NCBI GenBank assembly: GCA_910589275.1
Contig: CAJUTH010000038.1
Location: 1-35,169, forward strand
DNA from: an uncultured Dorea sp.
GTDB taxonomy: Bacteria > Bacillota > Clostridia > Lachnospirales > Lachnospiraceae
DNA length: 35,169 nt
Direction of reading: 5' to 3'
How positions within the stretch are numbered: position 1 is the first letter of the stretch; every line of letters starts with the position of its first letter. The position numbers were made by a program, and so were the translations under genes. The notes beneath the pieces were generated by a model. That model was given only the letters and a program-made list of their open reading frames with translations, was not told where the DNA came from and made no database searches. This document shows, piece by piece, positions 7,988 through 16,245 of the stretch.

Positions 7988-9055
7988 ATGCAGTTATTAT
8001 TGAAGGACAAGCCGCTCTTGGACATACAGGCAAATGGAAACTGTATGATACGGGATTTTGACAGACTGCCATTTGCCCTTAGAAAAGAGAAGGTTACATT
8101 TGTTGAATTTATGGAATGGGCCTCTAACCGTACCTTATCTATCGGTCGGAGTTATGCAAAAGAGATTCTGAATACTTTAAGGCTTTCGCAGGGCAATCGG
8201 TATGCGGTATGTAAAGCATGCAGGGGCCTCAGTTTAGAAGACGCCTATTGGATTCGGGAGGAAGGGGACAAAAAGACCTGGCAGGAGGTTAATCTGTTTG
8301 GCAATCCATTATCTTTATTTATTACAGAGGTTTCTCTGTCGGGAAGGAATATCCGGTATCAGCCGGAACGGATGGGAGGGCACATCCACACGCCGGAACT
8401 TACCACATTAGGAGCCAGTGCAAAGGGATGGATCCGGAAAGAGGACGGGCTTTATCTGCACAAAGTAGGAAAATATGAAATCCCATCAGATGAAATTCTG
8501 ACGGCGCTTAACATTCCGCATATTTATTATCAGATATCCGATGGGGCTGAGATAGAACCGTATTTGTCAGAGGAGCGGAAACAGTGGATTGAGGGTACAG
8601 GCGAGAAAATCGTTAATTCAAAGCTGTTTACCTCACAAGACCGTTCACTGGTGACATTTGAGGAATTTCGGAGCTTTTGCGAGGGATATGGACGGAATGC
8701 CTATGAAGAGGCGGAAAAGATAGACCGGGAATTTTATCTGAGAATGCAGATTGCAGATTATGTTTTAAATAATAGTGACAGGCATGAGCAGAACTGGGGA
8801 TTTTTTATGGATAATAAGACCGGGAAGTTGACGGGATTTTGCCCGCTGTTTGATCATGACCGCGCATTTTCATCTTATGAAACGGTGATATCCCAGACGG
8901 CGTCAGAGCCGGTCTCCTTGTATGAGGCGGCGGAACAGGCGCAGAGAGAGCTTAAGATGGATCTGAGCGTTCTGGAGGAAATACAGAAACCGCCGTTATT
9001 GAGTATGGAACAGTGGGCACAGGTCCGGGAAAGAGGGAAAAAACTAAAAAGGTAA
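7988..9055 (+). CDS. HipA-like serine/threonine kinase, no HipB partner
   Basis: The 355-residue protein has the HipA-type kinase core. The catalytic loop is NNSDRHEQN (261-269, with Asp264 and Asn269), and the metal-binding FDHDRAF (288-294) replaces the DFG motif. Lys159 in LHKVGKYE is a candidate ATP-binding lysine. HipA kinases phosphorylate proteins such as glutamyl-tRNA synthetase and usually act as toxins paired with a HipB antitoxin. No HTH antitoxin gene precedes it, and the N-terminal ~120 residues are of a different kind. A GGAGG site lies about 8 bases before the ATG. It is the first gene inside the inserted element, so it is cargo. Kinase assignment is solid; toxin function is not shown. 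Confidence 0.75.
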   Translation: MQLLLKDKPLLDIQANGNCMIRDFDRLPFALRKEKVTFVEFMEWASNRTLSIGRSYAKEILNTLRLSQGNRYAVCKACRGLSLEDAYWIREEGDKKTWQEVNLFGNPLSLFITEVSLSGRNIRYQPERMGGHIHTPELTTLGASAKGWIRKEDGLYLHKVGKYEIPSDEILTALNIPHIYYQISDGAEIEPYLSEERKQWIEGTGEKIVNSKLFTSQDRSLVTFEEFRSFCEGYGRNAYEEAEKIDREFYLRMQIADYVLNNSDRHEQNWGFFMDNKTGKLTGFCPLFDHDRAFSSYETVISQTASEPVSLYEAAEQAQRELKMDLSVLEEIQKPPLLSMEQWAQVRERGKKLKR

Positions 9056-9177
9056 ATCGCCTATTTTGCTTAATATCTATAGCTTTTAACCGATAATTAT
9101 AATAGTGGGTTTATAATGTCCTTAAGCCACAGAACTTGTTACGGCGGGATGAGAAACGATAATAGAGAGGTATGCGC

Positions 9178-10164
9178 ATGAAAATATATGGCGATTATTC
9201 ATTTTTGATTGAGAAGCCGAATGTGATCTATGATTCCAGAGTTCAGATTGTTCAGAATAACACGAAGATCGTAGAATTTGCAGATAGCTTTATACAGGAT
9301 CAGAAGGCAGCGTCACAGGATCAGGCGGTGATTTCCAAAGAAGGGATGGATTATATCCGGGATCAGTTGTCAGATCTGAGTTCCGGATCGTTATTGGAAA
9401 CAGAGGATGGCAGAACCTTAACGCAACTTACAGGTCCGAATATGTCATTGATGGACGGACTTTGCAAGACCTACATAACGCTGCGGCTGGATTCCATTGA
9501 CGAGGATGGGATAAGCAGGAATCTTCACATGGAAATGGAGTACCAGTACCGGCAGGAGCTTGGCGGAAAGAATAAGGAAGACTGGGACAGCCATGCGGAG
9601 AGTCTGGTAAACGCCTATGCGTCTGCGTATAAGAAGATTATAGAAGGATATGCGAGTGGAAATGGAGAGGTGTGGGTAGAGGATACCAGTACCGGAGAGG
9701 AGTTTTGCGGCGTCGAACTGGAAATAGATGGACAGCCGGTGCGTTATCGGAGGCTTACGAAGGAGGAGTGTCTGGAGAATCTAGATAAGACCTTTGATAA
9801 GCTGGTAAGGGAAAAGGCGGAGGAGTTTGCGAAAGAAGTAGAAGCCAGAAAGCTTGCCGATGCAAAAGCAGAACAAGAGAAAGAATCGGACTCTGAGAAG
9901 GCGCTTCGGGCTTTTGAGAAAATGATCAACGGCCTTGTAGATGAAGTGAGGGCTCTTCTTGACCGGGTAATGCAGGAACTGAACGCTCTGCTGGGACCGG
10001 AGGAGCCGGAGATTGATTTTGAAGGCAGGATGGAAATAGAAGCCCACAATCACAGGATGGAGACTGTGGCAAGAGGAAAGCAGCAGTCACAGTATGCAAA
10101 TTACAGGAAGATCAGTCAGATGGCTTCGGATATGCAGTCTCTTTTGGGTAATGTAAGGGCGTAG
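9178..10164 (+). CDS. Uncharacterised charged, coiled-coil-rich protein
   Basis: I do not recognise this protein with confidence. The start at 9178 has GAGAGG 7 bases upstream; an alternative ATG at 9172 is too close to it. It is about 328 residues with no signal peptide or membrane helix. The N-terminus reads MKIYGDYSFLIEKPN. Residues about 190-245 are Lys/Glu/Ala-rich and likely coiled-coil, and residues about 245-275 form a Leu-rich amphipathic helix (MINGLVDEVRALLDRVMQEL). It is followed by its own terminator (10270-10297). It lies in the inserted element between the HipA-like kinase and the first AAA protein, so it is probably cargo. Confidence 0.6.
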   Translation: MKIYGDYSFLIEKPNVIYDSRVQIVQNNTKIVEFADSFIQDQKAASQDQAVISKEGMDYIRDQLSDLSSGSLLETEDGRTLTQLTGPNMSLMDGLCKTYITLRLDSIDEDGISRNLHMEMEYQYRQELGGKNKEDWDSHAESLVNAYASAYKKIIEGYASGNGEVWVEDTSTGEEFCGVELEIDGQPVRYRRLTKEECLENLDKTFDKLVREKAEEFAKEVEARKLADAKAEQEKESDSEKALRAFEKMINGLVDEVRALLDRVMQELNALLGPEEPEIDFEGRMEIEAHNHRMETVARGKQQSQYANYRKISQMASDMQSLLGNVRA

Positions 10165-10269
10165 AAAGCCATAGTTTGCAGATAGCAGGTTGATAGATCA
10201 GGGTTATTTTCTGATCCGTTTATATAGGCATAGTTTTGCACTAAAAAAATGCTGTACTGGGATAAACTG

Positions 10270-10297
10270 GCATCTCTGGTTTCAGGGGTGCTTTTTT
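10270..10297 (+). terminator. Rho-independent terminator
   Basis: GCATCTCTG (10270-10278) pairs throughout with CAGGGGTGC (10283-10291) allowing G-U pairs, with a GTTT loop and six Ts after it. It ends the transcript of the uncharacterised gene at 9178-10164. A smaller hairpin GATCAG/CTGATC lies at 10196-10216. Confidence 0.75.
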
Positions 10298-10346
10298 GCG
10301 TCTATTTCCGCGAAGCAATGAGTGGGGGAGGTAGTGTAAAATCCGG

Positions 10347-10375
10347 TGTACAGAGGCAGGCGGATGGGTTATAAT
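10347..10375 (+). promoter_or_regulatory. Promoter of the first AAA/PD-(D/E)XK gene
   Basis: TGTACA (10347-10352), a 17-base spacer and TATAAT (10370-10375) lie about 53 bases before the start at 10428. The -10 is perfect and the -35 matches four of six positions. Confidence 0.55.
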
Positions 10376-10427
10376 GAAATCATCGAGTGAATGAGGGGAA
10401 TGAGCCAGACGGAAGGGAAGTAAAATT

Positions 10428-12125
10428 ATGGGCAAGATAGTAGGCATTGGACATCAGGACTTTGGAACACTTCAAAAAGAAAGATACTTTTATGTCGATA
10501 AAACAAAATTCATCAAAGAATGGTGGGAGAATGGAGACAGCGTCACGTTGATTGCTCGGCCAAGGAGGTTTGGCAAGACGCTGAATATGAGTATGCTGGA
10601 GCAGTTCTTTTCTGTGCAATACGCAGACAGGAAGGATTTATTTGAAAGTCTTGCCATTTGGGAAGATGAAAGGTACAGAATGCTTCAGGGGACGTACCCG
10701 GTCGTCAGTATTTCCTTTGCAAATATCAAAGAGCAGAAGTTTGTTACAGCGCGGAGAAAGATATGCCAGATTTTGGCAGATCTGTATTCTCAAAATAATT
10801 TTCTGTTGACGGAAGGAATACTGGATAGCAAAGAAACGCAGTTTTTTGAAAATGTGACGGTAGATATGGACGATGTGGCGGCTACGCTTGCGGTTCATCA
10901 CCTCTCGTCTTATCTGAACCGGTATTATAAGAAAAAGGTAATTATTCTGCTGGACGAATACGATACCCCGATGCAGGAGGCCTATGTAAACGGTTACTGG
11001 GATGAAATGGCAGAATTTACCAGAAGCCTTTTTAACGCTTCATTTAAGACGAATCCGTATCTGGAACGTGGAATTATGACTGGAATTACCAGAATCAGCA
11101 AAGAATCTATTTTCTCAGATCTGAATAATCTGGAGGTTGTTACTACGACCTCTGAAAAATATGAAGATGCTTTTGGATTTACGGAGGAAGAGGTATTTGC
11201 CGCGCTGGATGAGTTTGGACTGCCGGAGAAGAAAGGGGAGGTAAAGCAATGGTATGACGGATTTACCTTTGGCAGAAAAACGGATATCTATAATCCGTGG
11301 TCGGTGGCGAATTATCTGGATAAGAAACATACCGGATTATACTGGGCCAATACCAGTTCCAACAGTTTGGCGGGAAAGCTGATCCGGGAAGGCAGCATGG
11401 AGATAAAGAAAGCTTTTGAAGGGCTGCTTAAGGGAGAGCATCTGATCACTCCGGTAGATGAACAGATCGTGTATCATCAGTTGGACAGCAGCGAGGAAGC
11501 GGTTTGGAGCCTTCTGCTGGCCAGCGGATATTTGAAGGTTATCAGTTATAAAAGGTATGAAGATATCGAAGATGATTTCCGGGAGGCAGACTATGAACTG
11601 GCTTTGACGAACTTAGAAGTCAGGAGGATGTTTCATCGGATGATAAAAGGATGGTTTGGGAGTGTTAGTTCTTACTATAATGAGTTTATAAAAGCGCTGA
11701 TTCTGGATGATCTGAAAGCAATGAATGTATATATGAATCGTGTAAGCGTGGAAATGTTCAGTTATTTTGACACAGGGAAAAAGATGTCAGTTAGTGAGCC
11801 AGAACGCTTTTACCATGGTTTTGTCCTTGGACTTATGGTGGAGTTAAATGACCGCTATACGATTACATCTAACAGAGAGAGTGGATTTGGCAGGTATGAT
11901 GTGATGCTGGAGCCAAAGAAACCGGGGGATGACGCTATGATTCTGGAATTTAAAGTACAGGACCCGGAGGACGAAAAGGAGCTTTCCGATACGGTAGAAG
12001 CCGCATTGGAGCAGATAGATACGAAGAAATATGCGGCGTATCTTACCGCAAAGGGAATCCCGGCAGATAAGATACGGAAATACGGCTTTGCATTTTGCGG
12101 GAAACAGGTGCTGATCGGAAACTGA
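10428..12125 (+). CDS. AAA-ATPase-like protein with C-terminal PD-(D/E)XK nuclease domain (copy 1)
   Basis: The 565-residue protein matches the predicted AAA-ATPase plus PDDEXK_9 architecture (PF09820 with PF08011) that is abundant in Lachnospiraceae and Bacteroidetes. The conserved N-terminus has YFYVDKTKFIKEWW. Walker A is RPRRFGKT (44-51) and Walker B is VIILLDEYD (171-179). The C-terminal nuclease-like core is RYDVMLEP followed by AMILEFKV, giving the D...ExK signature, with GFAFCGKQVLIG at the end. Biological function is unproven; defence or mobile-element roles have been suggested. It has its own promoter and a close paralogue at 14465 on the other side of the recombinase. Confidence 0.85.
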   Translation: MGKIVGIGHQDFGTLQKERYFYVDKTKFIKEWWENGDSVTLIARPRRFGKTLNMSMLEQFFSVQYADRKDLFESLAIWEDERYRMLQGTYPVVSISFANIKEQKFVTARRKICQILADLYSQNNFLLTEGILDSKETQFFENVTVDMDDVAATLAVHHLSSYLNRYYKKKVIILLDEYDTPMQEAYVNGYWDEMAEFTRSLFNASFKTNPYLERGIMTGITRISKESIFSDLNNLEVVTTTSEKYEDAFGFTEEEVFAALDEFGLPEKKGEVKQWYDGFTFGRKTDIYNPWSVANYLDKKHTGLYWANTSSNSLAGKLIREGSMEIKKAFEGLLKGEHLITPVDEQIVYHQLDSSEEAVWSLLLASGYLKVISYKRYEDIEDDFREADYELALTNLEVRRMFHRMIKGWFGSVSSYYNEFIKALILDDLKAMNVYMNRVSVEMFSYFDTGKKMSVSEPERFYHGFVLGLMVELNDRYTITSNRESGFGRYDVMLEPKKPGDDAMILEFKVQDPEDEKELSDTVEAALEQIDTKKYAAYLTAKGIPADKIRKYGFAFCGKQVLIGN

Positions 12126-12154
12126 CAGATACAGTAATTAAGGAACCGGAAAAT

Positions 12155-12420
12155 TTATGGCGCTGCTTCTTTCTGATACCGCCCTTCCAGATAAGAGAAT
12201 TCCTGCTTTGGATCTTTTGTTACCAAGATAACCGCGTCATTGCCAGAAAAGAAGACCGTAAGATGCGCGCCGTCCTTCTGGAAATTTTGTTTTCCTGATA
12301 TTCTTTGGCGCCGCCGAAATCAATGATTTTTGTATGAAAAGATTCCGATGTATGGGAGGATATCATGATATTTTCCAGTTTGATGTCCCTGTGGACAAAT
12401 CGAAAAAGATGGGAAGTTAA
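12155..12420 (-). pseudogene. Remnant of a Hanks-type Ser/Thr protein kinase
   Basis: On the minus strand, the bases at 12370-12393 encode HRDIKLEN, the kinase catalytic loop, and 12304-12321 encode DFGGAK, the metal-binding DFG motif, at the usual distance (IMISSHTSESFHTKII between). The frame is then lost. A different frame carries on with KDGAHLTVFFSGNDAVILV and stops at 12155. No ATP-binding lobe or start codon is visible upstream, so this is a decayed fragment. The stretch 12126-12607 contains no other gene besides this remnant, a hairpin and a -10 box. Confidence 0.6.
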
Positions 12421-12450
12421 TATCAGAGAAATTAATAACAGTGGCAGAAG

Positions 12451-12476
12451 GTCGGAACAGAGATTTCCGACTTTTT
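12451..12476 (+). terminator. Terminator-like hairpin
   Basis: GTCGGAA (12451-12457) pairs with TTCCGAC (12465-12471) with a 7-base loop and is followed by TTTTTC. It may end a long 3' tail of the AAA gene at 10428-12125 or insulate the recombinase genes downstream. Confidence 0.5.
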
Positions 12477-12524
12477 CTGTTGCAAATAGAATAGATGAGT
12501 TATCTTACTGCTATATTATTTGTA

Positions 12525-12530
12525 TATAAT
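12525..12530 (+). promoter_or_regulatory. Possible -10 box for the small ORF and recombinase
   Basis: TATAAT lies 77 bases before the 48-codon ORF at 12608. No good -35 is present at 16-18 bases, so this is tentative. Confidence 0.25.
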
Positions 12531-12607
12531 GGACGCTTTGCAGTACTTGGACAGGTATTTTCCCGCATAGTATTTTTATGATTTTATATCTGCCCAAGGC
12601 GGACTAA

Positions 12608-12754
12608 ATGGAAAAGAAGAGTGGGAAGCATAGAACGGAAGATAAGAAAAATCCATCAAATACAGGACAGATAAAAGTTTCTAGAGTAGTATACGGAACG
12701 AGAACTCTAGCGGAGTGCATGGAGGCGGCGATAAGGCTTTATATGGAGAAGTGA
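12608..12754 (+). CDS. 48-residue basic protein upstream of the recombinase
   Basis: The ORF starts at ATG 12608 with AAGGCGG 5 bases upstream and ends at TGA 12752-12754. The product has a Lys/Arg-rich N-terminus and a tidy C-terminal half (KVSRVVYGTRTLAECMEAAI then RLYMEK). Small basic ORFs of this kind often precede large serine recombinase genes in clostridial elements; whether this one is a recombination accessory factor or regulator is an inference. It ends 52 bases before the recombinase start, suggesting co-transcription. Confidence 0.6.
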   Translation: MEKKSGKHRTEDKKNPSNTGQIKVSRVVYGTRTLAECMEAAIRLYMEK

Positions 12755-12806
12755 TACATAATGAGATTGTATTTAAGAACGAGAAAAAATGACTGGAGAG
12801 GTGTAT

Positions 12807-14408
12807 ATGGCGGAAGAAAATAAAGCGGCGCTGTACCTTCGTTTGTCAAAGGAAGACAAGGATAAGCTGACAAAGGGGGACGACAGCGCCAGTATTCAGA
12901 ATCAGCGCCTTTTGCTGACGGATTATGCCTTGCAGCATGATTATCAGATTGTGGAGGTATATTCTGACGATGACGAGAGCGGACTCTTTGATACGAGACC
13001 TGATTTTGGGAGAATGCTTACAGACGCAAAACTTGGGAAATTCAATATCCTGATTGCCAAGTCCCAGTCTAGATTTTCTCGGAATATGGAGCATGTAGAG
13101 AAATATCTGCACAGGGATTTCATAAACCTTGGGATCCGGTTTATCGGTGTGGCTGACGGAGCGGATACATTTAATGAGGGGAATAAGAAGTCACGGCAGA
13201 TTAATGGTCTAGTCAATGAATGGTACTGCGAGGATTTGTCCCAGAATATTCGGAGCGCCCTCCGTGCCAAAATGAAGGACGGCCAGTATCTTGGGTCTTC
13301 CTGCCCTTATGGGTATGTGAAGGATCCGAAGAACCATAATCATCTGATTGTGGACGAATATGCCGCAGAGGTGGTGAGAAGGATTTATTGGCTTTATCTG
13401 AAAGGGTATGGGAAAGCAAAGATTGGAAGGATGCTCACGGAGGATGGAATCCTGATCCCTTCTATTTATAAAAGGGAAGTCCTCGGCATGAACTATTATA
13501 ATCCCCATGAGACGGCGCATACAAAGGGCTGGTCTTATCAGACGGTCCATACTATATTGAACAATGAAGTTTATCTGGGGACGGTGGTGCAGAACAGATC
13601 CCATAATTTGTCCTATAAGAATAAGAAACATGTCAGACAGCCGGAGGAACAATGGATCCGGGCAGAGGGCATGCACGAGCCAGTCATAGACTCTGATACT
13701 TTCCGAAAAGTGCAGGAGAGACAGAAAACCCGGACAAAAGAAATAAAGAGTGACAGTGTTGATTCTGTATTTACCGGAGTTATATTCTGTGCTGACTGTA
13801 AACATGCTATGGTGAGGATGTATGAGCGCGGAGGAGAGCATAAATTTATCGGGTATTGCTGCAAGACTTATAAAACACAGGGGAAAAGGAAATGTGCCAG
13901 CCATGCCGTGAAGGACGGCCGGCTTCAGGAAGCGGTGCTCCGTTCGATCAAGGAGGAAGCCGGGAAACTGCTTACGCTGGAAGATATCCGATATCTGAAG
14001 GGAATACGGTATGCGGGCGATACAAAGAGAAATTACAGCATTCAGGCAGAATATCTGGAAAAGGAGATCGGGCGCAGAGGGCGATATAAGAAACTGACGT
14101 ATCAGAATTATCTGGAGGGCGTAATTTCCAAAGAGGAATATGTCTCTTATACAAAGGAATATGAGGCAGATATTGAAAGGCTAACAGAACAGTTAAAGCT
14201 TTGGGAAGGGCAGCAGGAGGAAGAAAGGAAGCGGGCGCCGGAATATGACGAGTGGGTTGGAAATTTTATTGACTATATTCATGTAGACCGGCTGACAAGG
14301 GAGATGGTTCTGGAACTGATCAATAGAATCGAAGTGAATGAGGATGGCTCTATCACTATATTCTATCAGTTTCAAAATCCAAATCCCATACGCGAAGCGA
14401 AGCTTTAA
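12807..14408 (+). CDS. Large serine recombinase (site-specific integrase/excisionase)
   Basis: The start at 12807 has GGAGAGG 5 bases upstream; the ATG at 12789 has none. The ~533-residue protein has the resolvase catalytic domain first, with nucleophile Ser14 in YLRLSKED, RxxRFxRN-type residues in KSQSRFSRN, and the conserved QRLLL segment. The recombinase domain follows (PYGYVKDPKNHNHLIVDE ... ILNNEVYLGTVVQNRS). A zinc ribbon is next (CADC at 328-331, then CC and C within ~35 residues), and a coiled-coil (about 405-470) precedes the end. This is the TnpX/phiC31-like large serine recombinase class, which cuts at a central dinucleotide in short att sites. It is the only recombinase in the dacF-splitting element. 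Confidence 0.93.
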   Translation: MAEENKAALYLRLSKEDKDKLTKGDDSASIQNQRLLLTDYALQHDYQIVEVYSDDDESGLFDTRPDFGRMLTDAKLGKFNILIAKSQSRFSRNMEHVEKYLHRDFINLGIRFIGVADGADTFNEGNKKSRQINGLVNEWYCEDLSQNIRSALRAKMKDGQYLGSSCPYGYVKDPKNHNHLIVDEYAAEVVRRIYWLYLKGYGKAKIGRMLTEDGILIPSIYKREVLGMNYYNPHETAHTKGWSYQTVHTILNNEVYLGTVVQNRSHNLSYKNKKHVRQPEEQWIRAEGMHEPVIDSDTFRKVQERQKTRTKEIKSDSVDSVFTGVIFCADCKHAMVRMYERGGEHKFIGYCCKTYKTQGKRKCASHAVKDGRLQEAVLRSIKEEAGKLLTLEDIRYLKGIRYAGDTKRNYSIQAEYLEKEIGRRGRYKKLTYQNYLEGVISKEEYVSYTKEYEADIERLTEQLKLWEGQQEEERKRAPEYDEWVGNFIDYIHVDRLTREMVLELINRIEVNEDGSITIFYQFQNPNPIREAKL

Positions 14409-14464
14409 TCTTATAGGAAATCTCGCCCTTTTGCGGTGCAAAGAAAAGCATATGTTTTGTACAC

Positions 14465-16138
14465 GTGAAGTCTGCTGTGAAGGATTTTGAAACTATTCGG
14501 GAAAGAGATTATTTCTATATTGATAAGACGAAGTTTATTAAGGAATGGTGGGAGCGGGGAGACAGCGTAACACTTATTACCCGTCCGCGGCGTTTTGGAA
14601 AGACGCTGAATATGAGCATGTTAGAGAAATTTTTCTCAGTAACCTATTCCGGCAGGGCGGATTTATTTGAAGGACTTTCGATTTGGGACAATGAGGAATA
14701 CAGGAGCCTGCAAGGGACGTATCCGGTGATTTCATTAAGTTTTGCCGACATAAAAGAAACTTCTTTTGAGGCGGCCAGAAAAAAGATTTGCTACATCATA
14801 GAGCAGCAATATGAGAAGTCGAGATTTTTGCTGGAAGGGAATTTGTTAAGTGAGCGGGAAATAGCTTTTTATCATAGTGTTTCTGCAAATATGGAGGACT
14901 ATGCGGCAACCTCTTCTTTGAAAACGTTGTCTAATTATTTAAGCAGATATTATGGAAAGAAGGTTATTATTCTTCTGGATGAGTATGATACCCCGATGCA
15001 GGAAGCTTATGTGAATGGATACTGGGATGAACTCGCGGGCTTTACTAGGAGTATGTTCAATGCTGTATTTAAGACAAATCCTTATTTGGAACGAGCGGTT
15101 ATGACAGGGGTTACCAGAGTCAGCCGGGAATCTATTTTTTCAGATCTGAATAATCTGGAGGTTGTGACGTCGACATCTGAGAAATATGCAGAGGTATTTG
15201 GATTTACGGAAAAGGAAGTTTTTAAGGCATTGGATGAACTGGGCTTATCCGATAGAAAGAACGAAGTGAAGACATGGTATGATGGATTTTCATTTGGAAA
15301 AACAAAGGATATTTACAATCCATGGTCCGCTATCAATTATTTGGATAAAAAAAGAGTGGATTCTTATTGGGCGAATTCAAGTTCTAACAGATTAGCCGGG
15401 AAACTGCTCAGGGAAGGGAATAAAAATATTAAGCAGGAGTTTGAGAATTTGCTGCGGGGAGGGATTCTCCGGGCAGAGATTGATGAACAGATCGTATACA
15501 GTGAACTACCGGAACAGCGGAATGCAATCTGGAGCCTGTTGCTTGCAAGCGGATATTTGAAAGTAATAAGAACGGAATTTATAGAAAGAACCGGGCGGTG
15601 GTATTATGAGCTGGCGTTGACGAACCGGGAGGTGCACCTTATGTTTGAGAAGATGGTGCAGAACTGGTTTTCGGGCAATGAGGACTATAATGATTTTATT
15701 CAGGCGCTGCTGTTGAATGATTTGGATGCGATGAATGCCTATATGAATGAGGTTACTTCCGAGATGTTCAGTTATTTTGATACCGGAAAGAATCCGTCAA
15801 AAGAGGAGCCGGAACGGTTTTATCATGGGTTTGTACTGGGTCTTATGGTGGAACTGTCTGACCGGTATACGATTATGTCGAACAGGGAAAGCGGATTCAG
15901 CAGATATGATGTATTGCTGGAACCCAAAGGACAGACGGATGATGCAATCATACTGGAGTTTAAAGTGCAGAATTCGAAATATGAGAAAGAGTTATCCGAT
16001 ACCGTGGAGGCTGCGATAAAGCAGATTGAGGAGAAGGCTTATGCGTCAGTCCTGACCGCGAAAGGCATTCCGCCGGAAAGAATCCGAACATACGGATTTG
16101 CATTCTATGGGAAGCAGGTGCTGATTGGCATGGCATAG
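14465..16138 (+). CDS. AAA-ATPase-like/PD-(D/E)XK protein (copy 2)
   Basis: It is a close paralogue of the protein at 10428, about two-thirds identical by eye over the whole length. It keeps Walker A RPRRFGKT, Walker B VIILLDEYD and the C-terminal RYDVLLEP ... AIILEFKV nuclease signature. Only a GTG at 14465 is available as start, with no ribosome binding site, and the first ~8 residues do not match copy 1 (MGKIVGIGHQD). The 5' end may therefore have been replaced when the upstream sequence joined, only 56 bases after the recombinase stop. It could be translationally weak. It is the last gene before the right junction of the element. Confidence 0.8.
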   Translation: MKSAVKDFETIRERDYFYIDKTKFIKEWWERGDSVTLITRPRRFGKTLNMSMLEKFFSVTYSGRADLFEGLSIWDNEEYRSLQGTYPVISLSFADIKETSFEAARKKICYIIEQQYEKSRFLLEGNLLSEREIAFYHSVSANMEDYAATSSLKTLSNYLSRYYGKKVIILLDEYDTPMQEAYVNGYWDELAGFTRSMFNAVFKTNPYLERAVMTGVTRVSRESIFSDLNNLEVVTSTSEKYAEVFGFTEKEVFKALDELGLSDRKNEVKTWYDGFSFGKTKDIYNPWSAINYLDKKRVDSYWANSSSNRLAGKLLREGNKNIKQEFENLLRGGILRAEIDEQIVYSELPEQRNAIWSLLLASGYLKVIRTEFIERTGRWYYELALTNREVHLMFEKMVQNWFSGNEDYNDFIQALLLNDLDAMNAYMNEVTSEMFSYFDTGKNPSKEEPERFYHGFVLGLMVELSDRYTIMSNRESGFSRYDVLLEPKGQTDDAIILEFKVQNSKYEKELSDTVEAAIKQIEEKAYASVLTAKGIPPERIRTYGFAFYGKQVLIGMA

Positions 16139-16237
16139 GGGACTGAACAATCCGCTCATAACAATTAGATATGCTGGTTTATTATCGGCGCTTGATGCAG
16201 AGAAAATGTTATTCAGGCGTCTTCTTTTTTTCAACGG

Positions 16238-16245
16238 CGCCTGTG
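16238..16245 (+). repeat. Right junction core repeat (attR-like)
   Basis: CGCCTGTG repeats 7717-7724 and lies exactly where carboxypeptidase homology resumes. The 99 bases between the AAA stop (16138) and this repeat hold no gene and end in a run of Ts (16225-16231). Confidence 0.7.

Larger units (their letters stand above)
7717..16245 (+). mobile_element. Serine-recombinase element inserted in the carboxypeptidase gene
   Basis: An insertion of about 8521 bp separates the two halves of a DacF-like gene. Its borders are the 8-bp repeats at 7717-7724 and 16238-16245. Deleting one repeat plus the insert restores the frame ...SANDACVAMAEYVCGSEEEF, giving a 464-residue enzyme. The only recombinase gene is the large serine recombinase at 12807-14408, whose family integrates and excises DNA between short-core sites without long target duplications. 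Cargo comprises a HipA-like kinase, an unknown protein and two AAA/PD-(D/E)XK paralogues. No conjugation, relaxase or phage structural genes are present. That this recombinase moves the whole segment is an inference. Confidence 0.8.

Noticed and set aside
7832..14401. CGCGAAGCGAA shared by the element's left end (7832-7842) and the recombinase 3' end (14391-14401), as possible att sites.
   Set aside because: Many 11-base matches are expected by chance in 35 kb. The flanks do not match, and the 18-bp repeats at the gene junctions fit the broken reading frame exactly.
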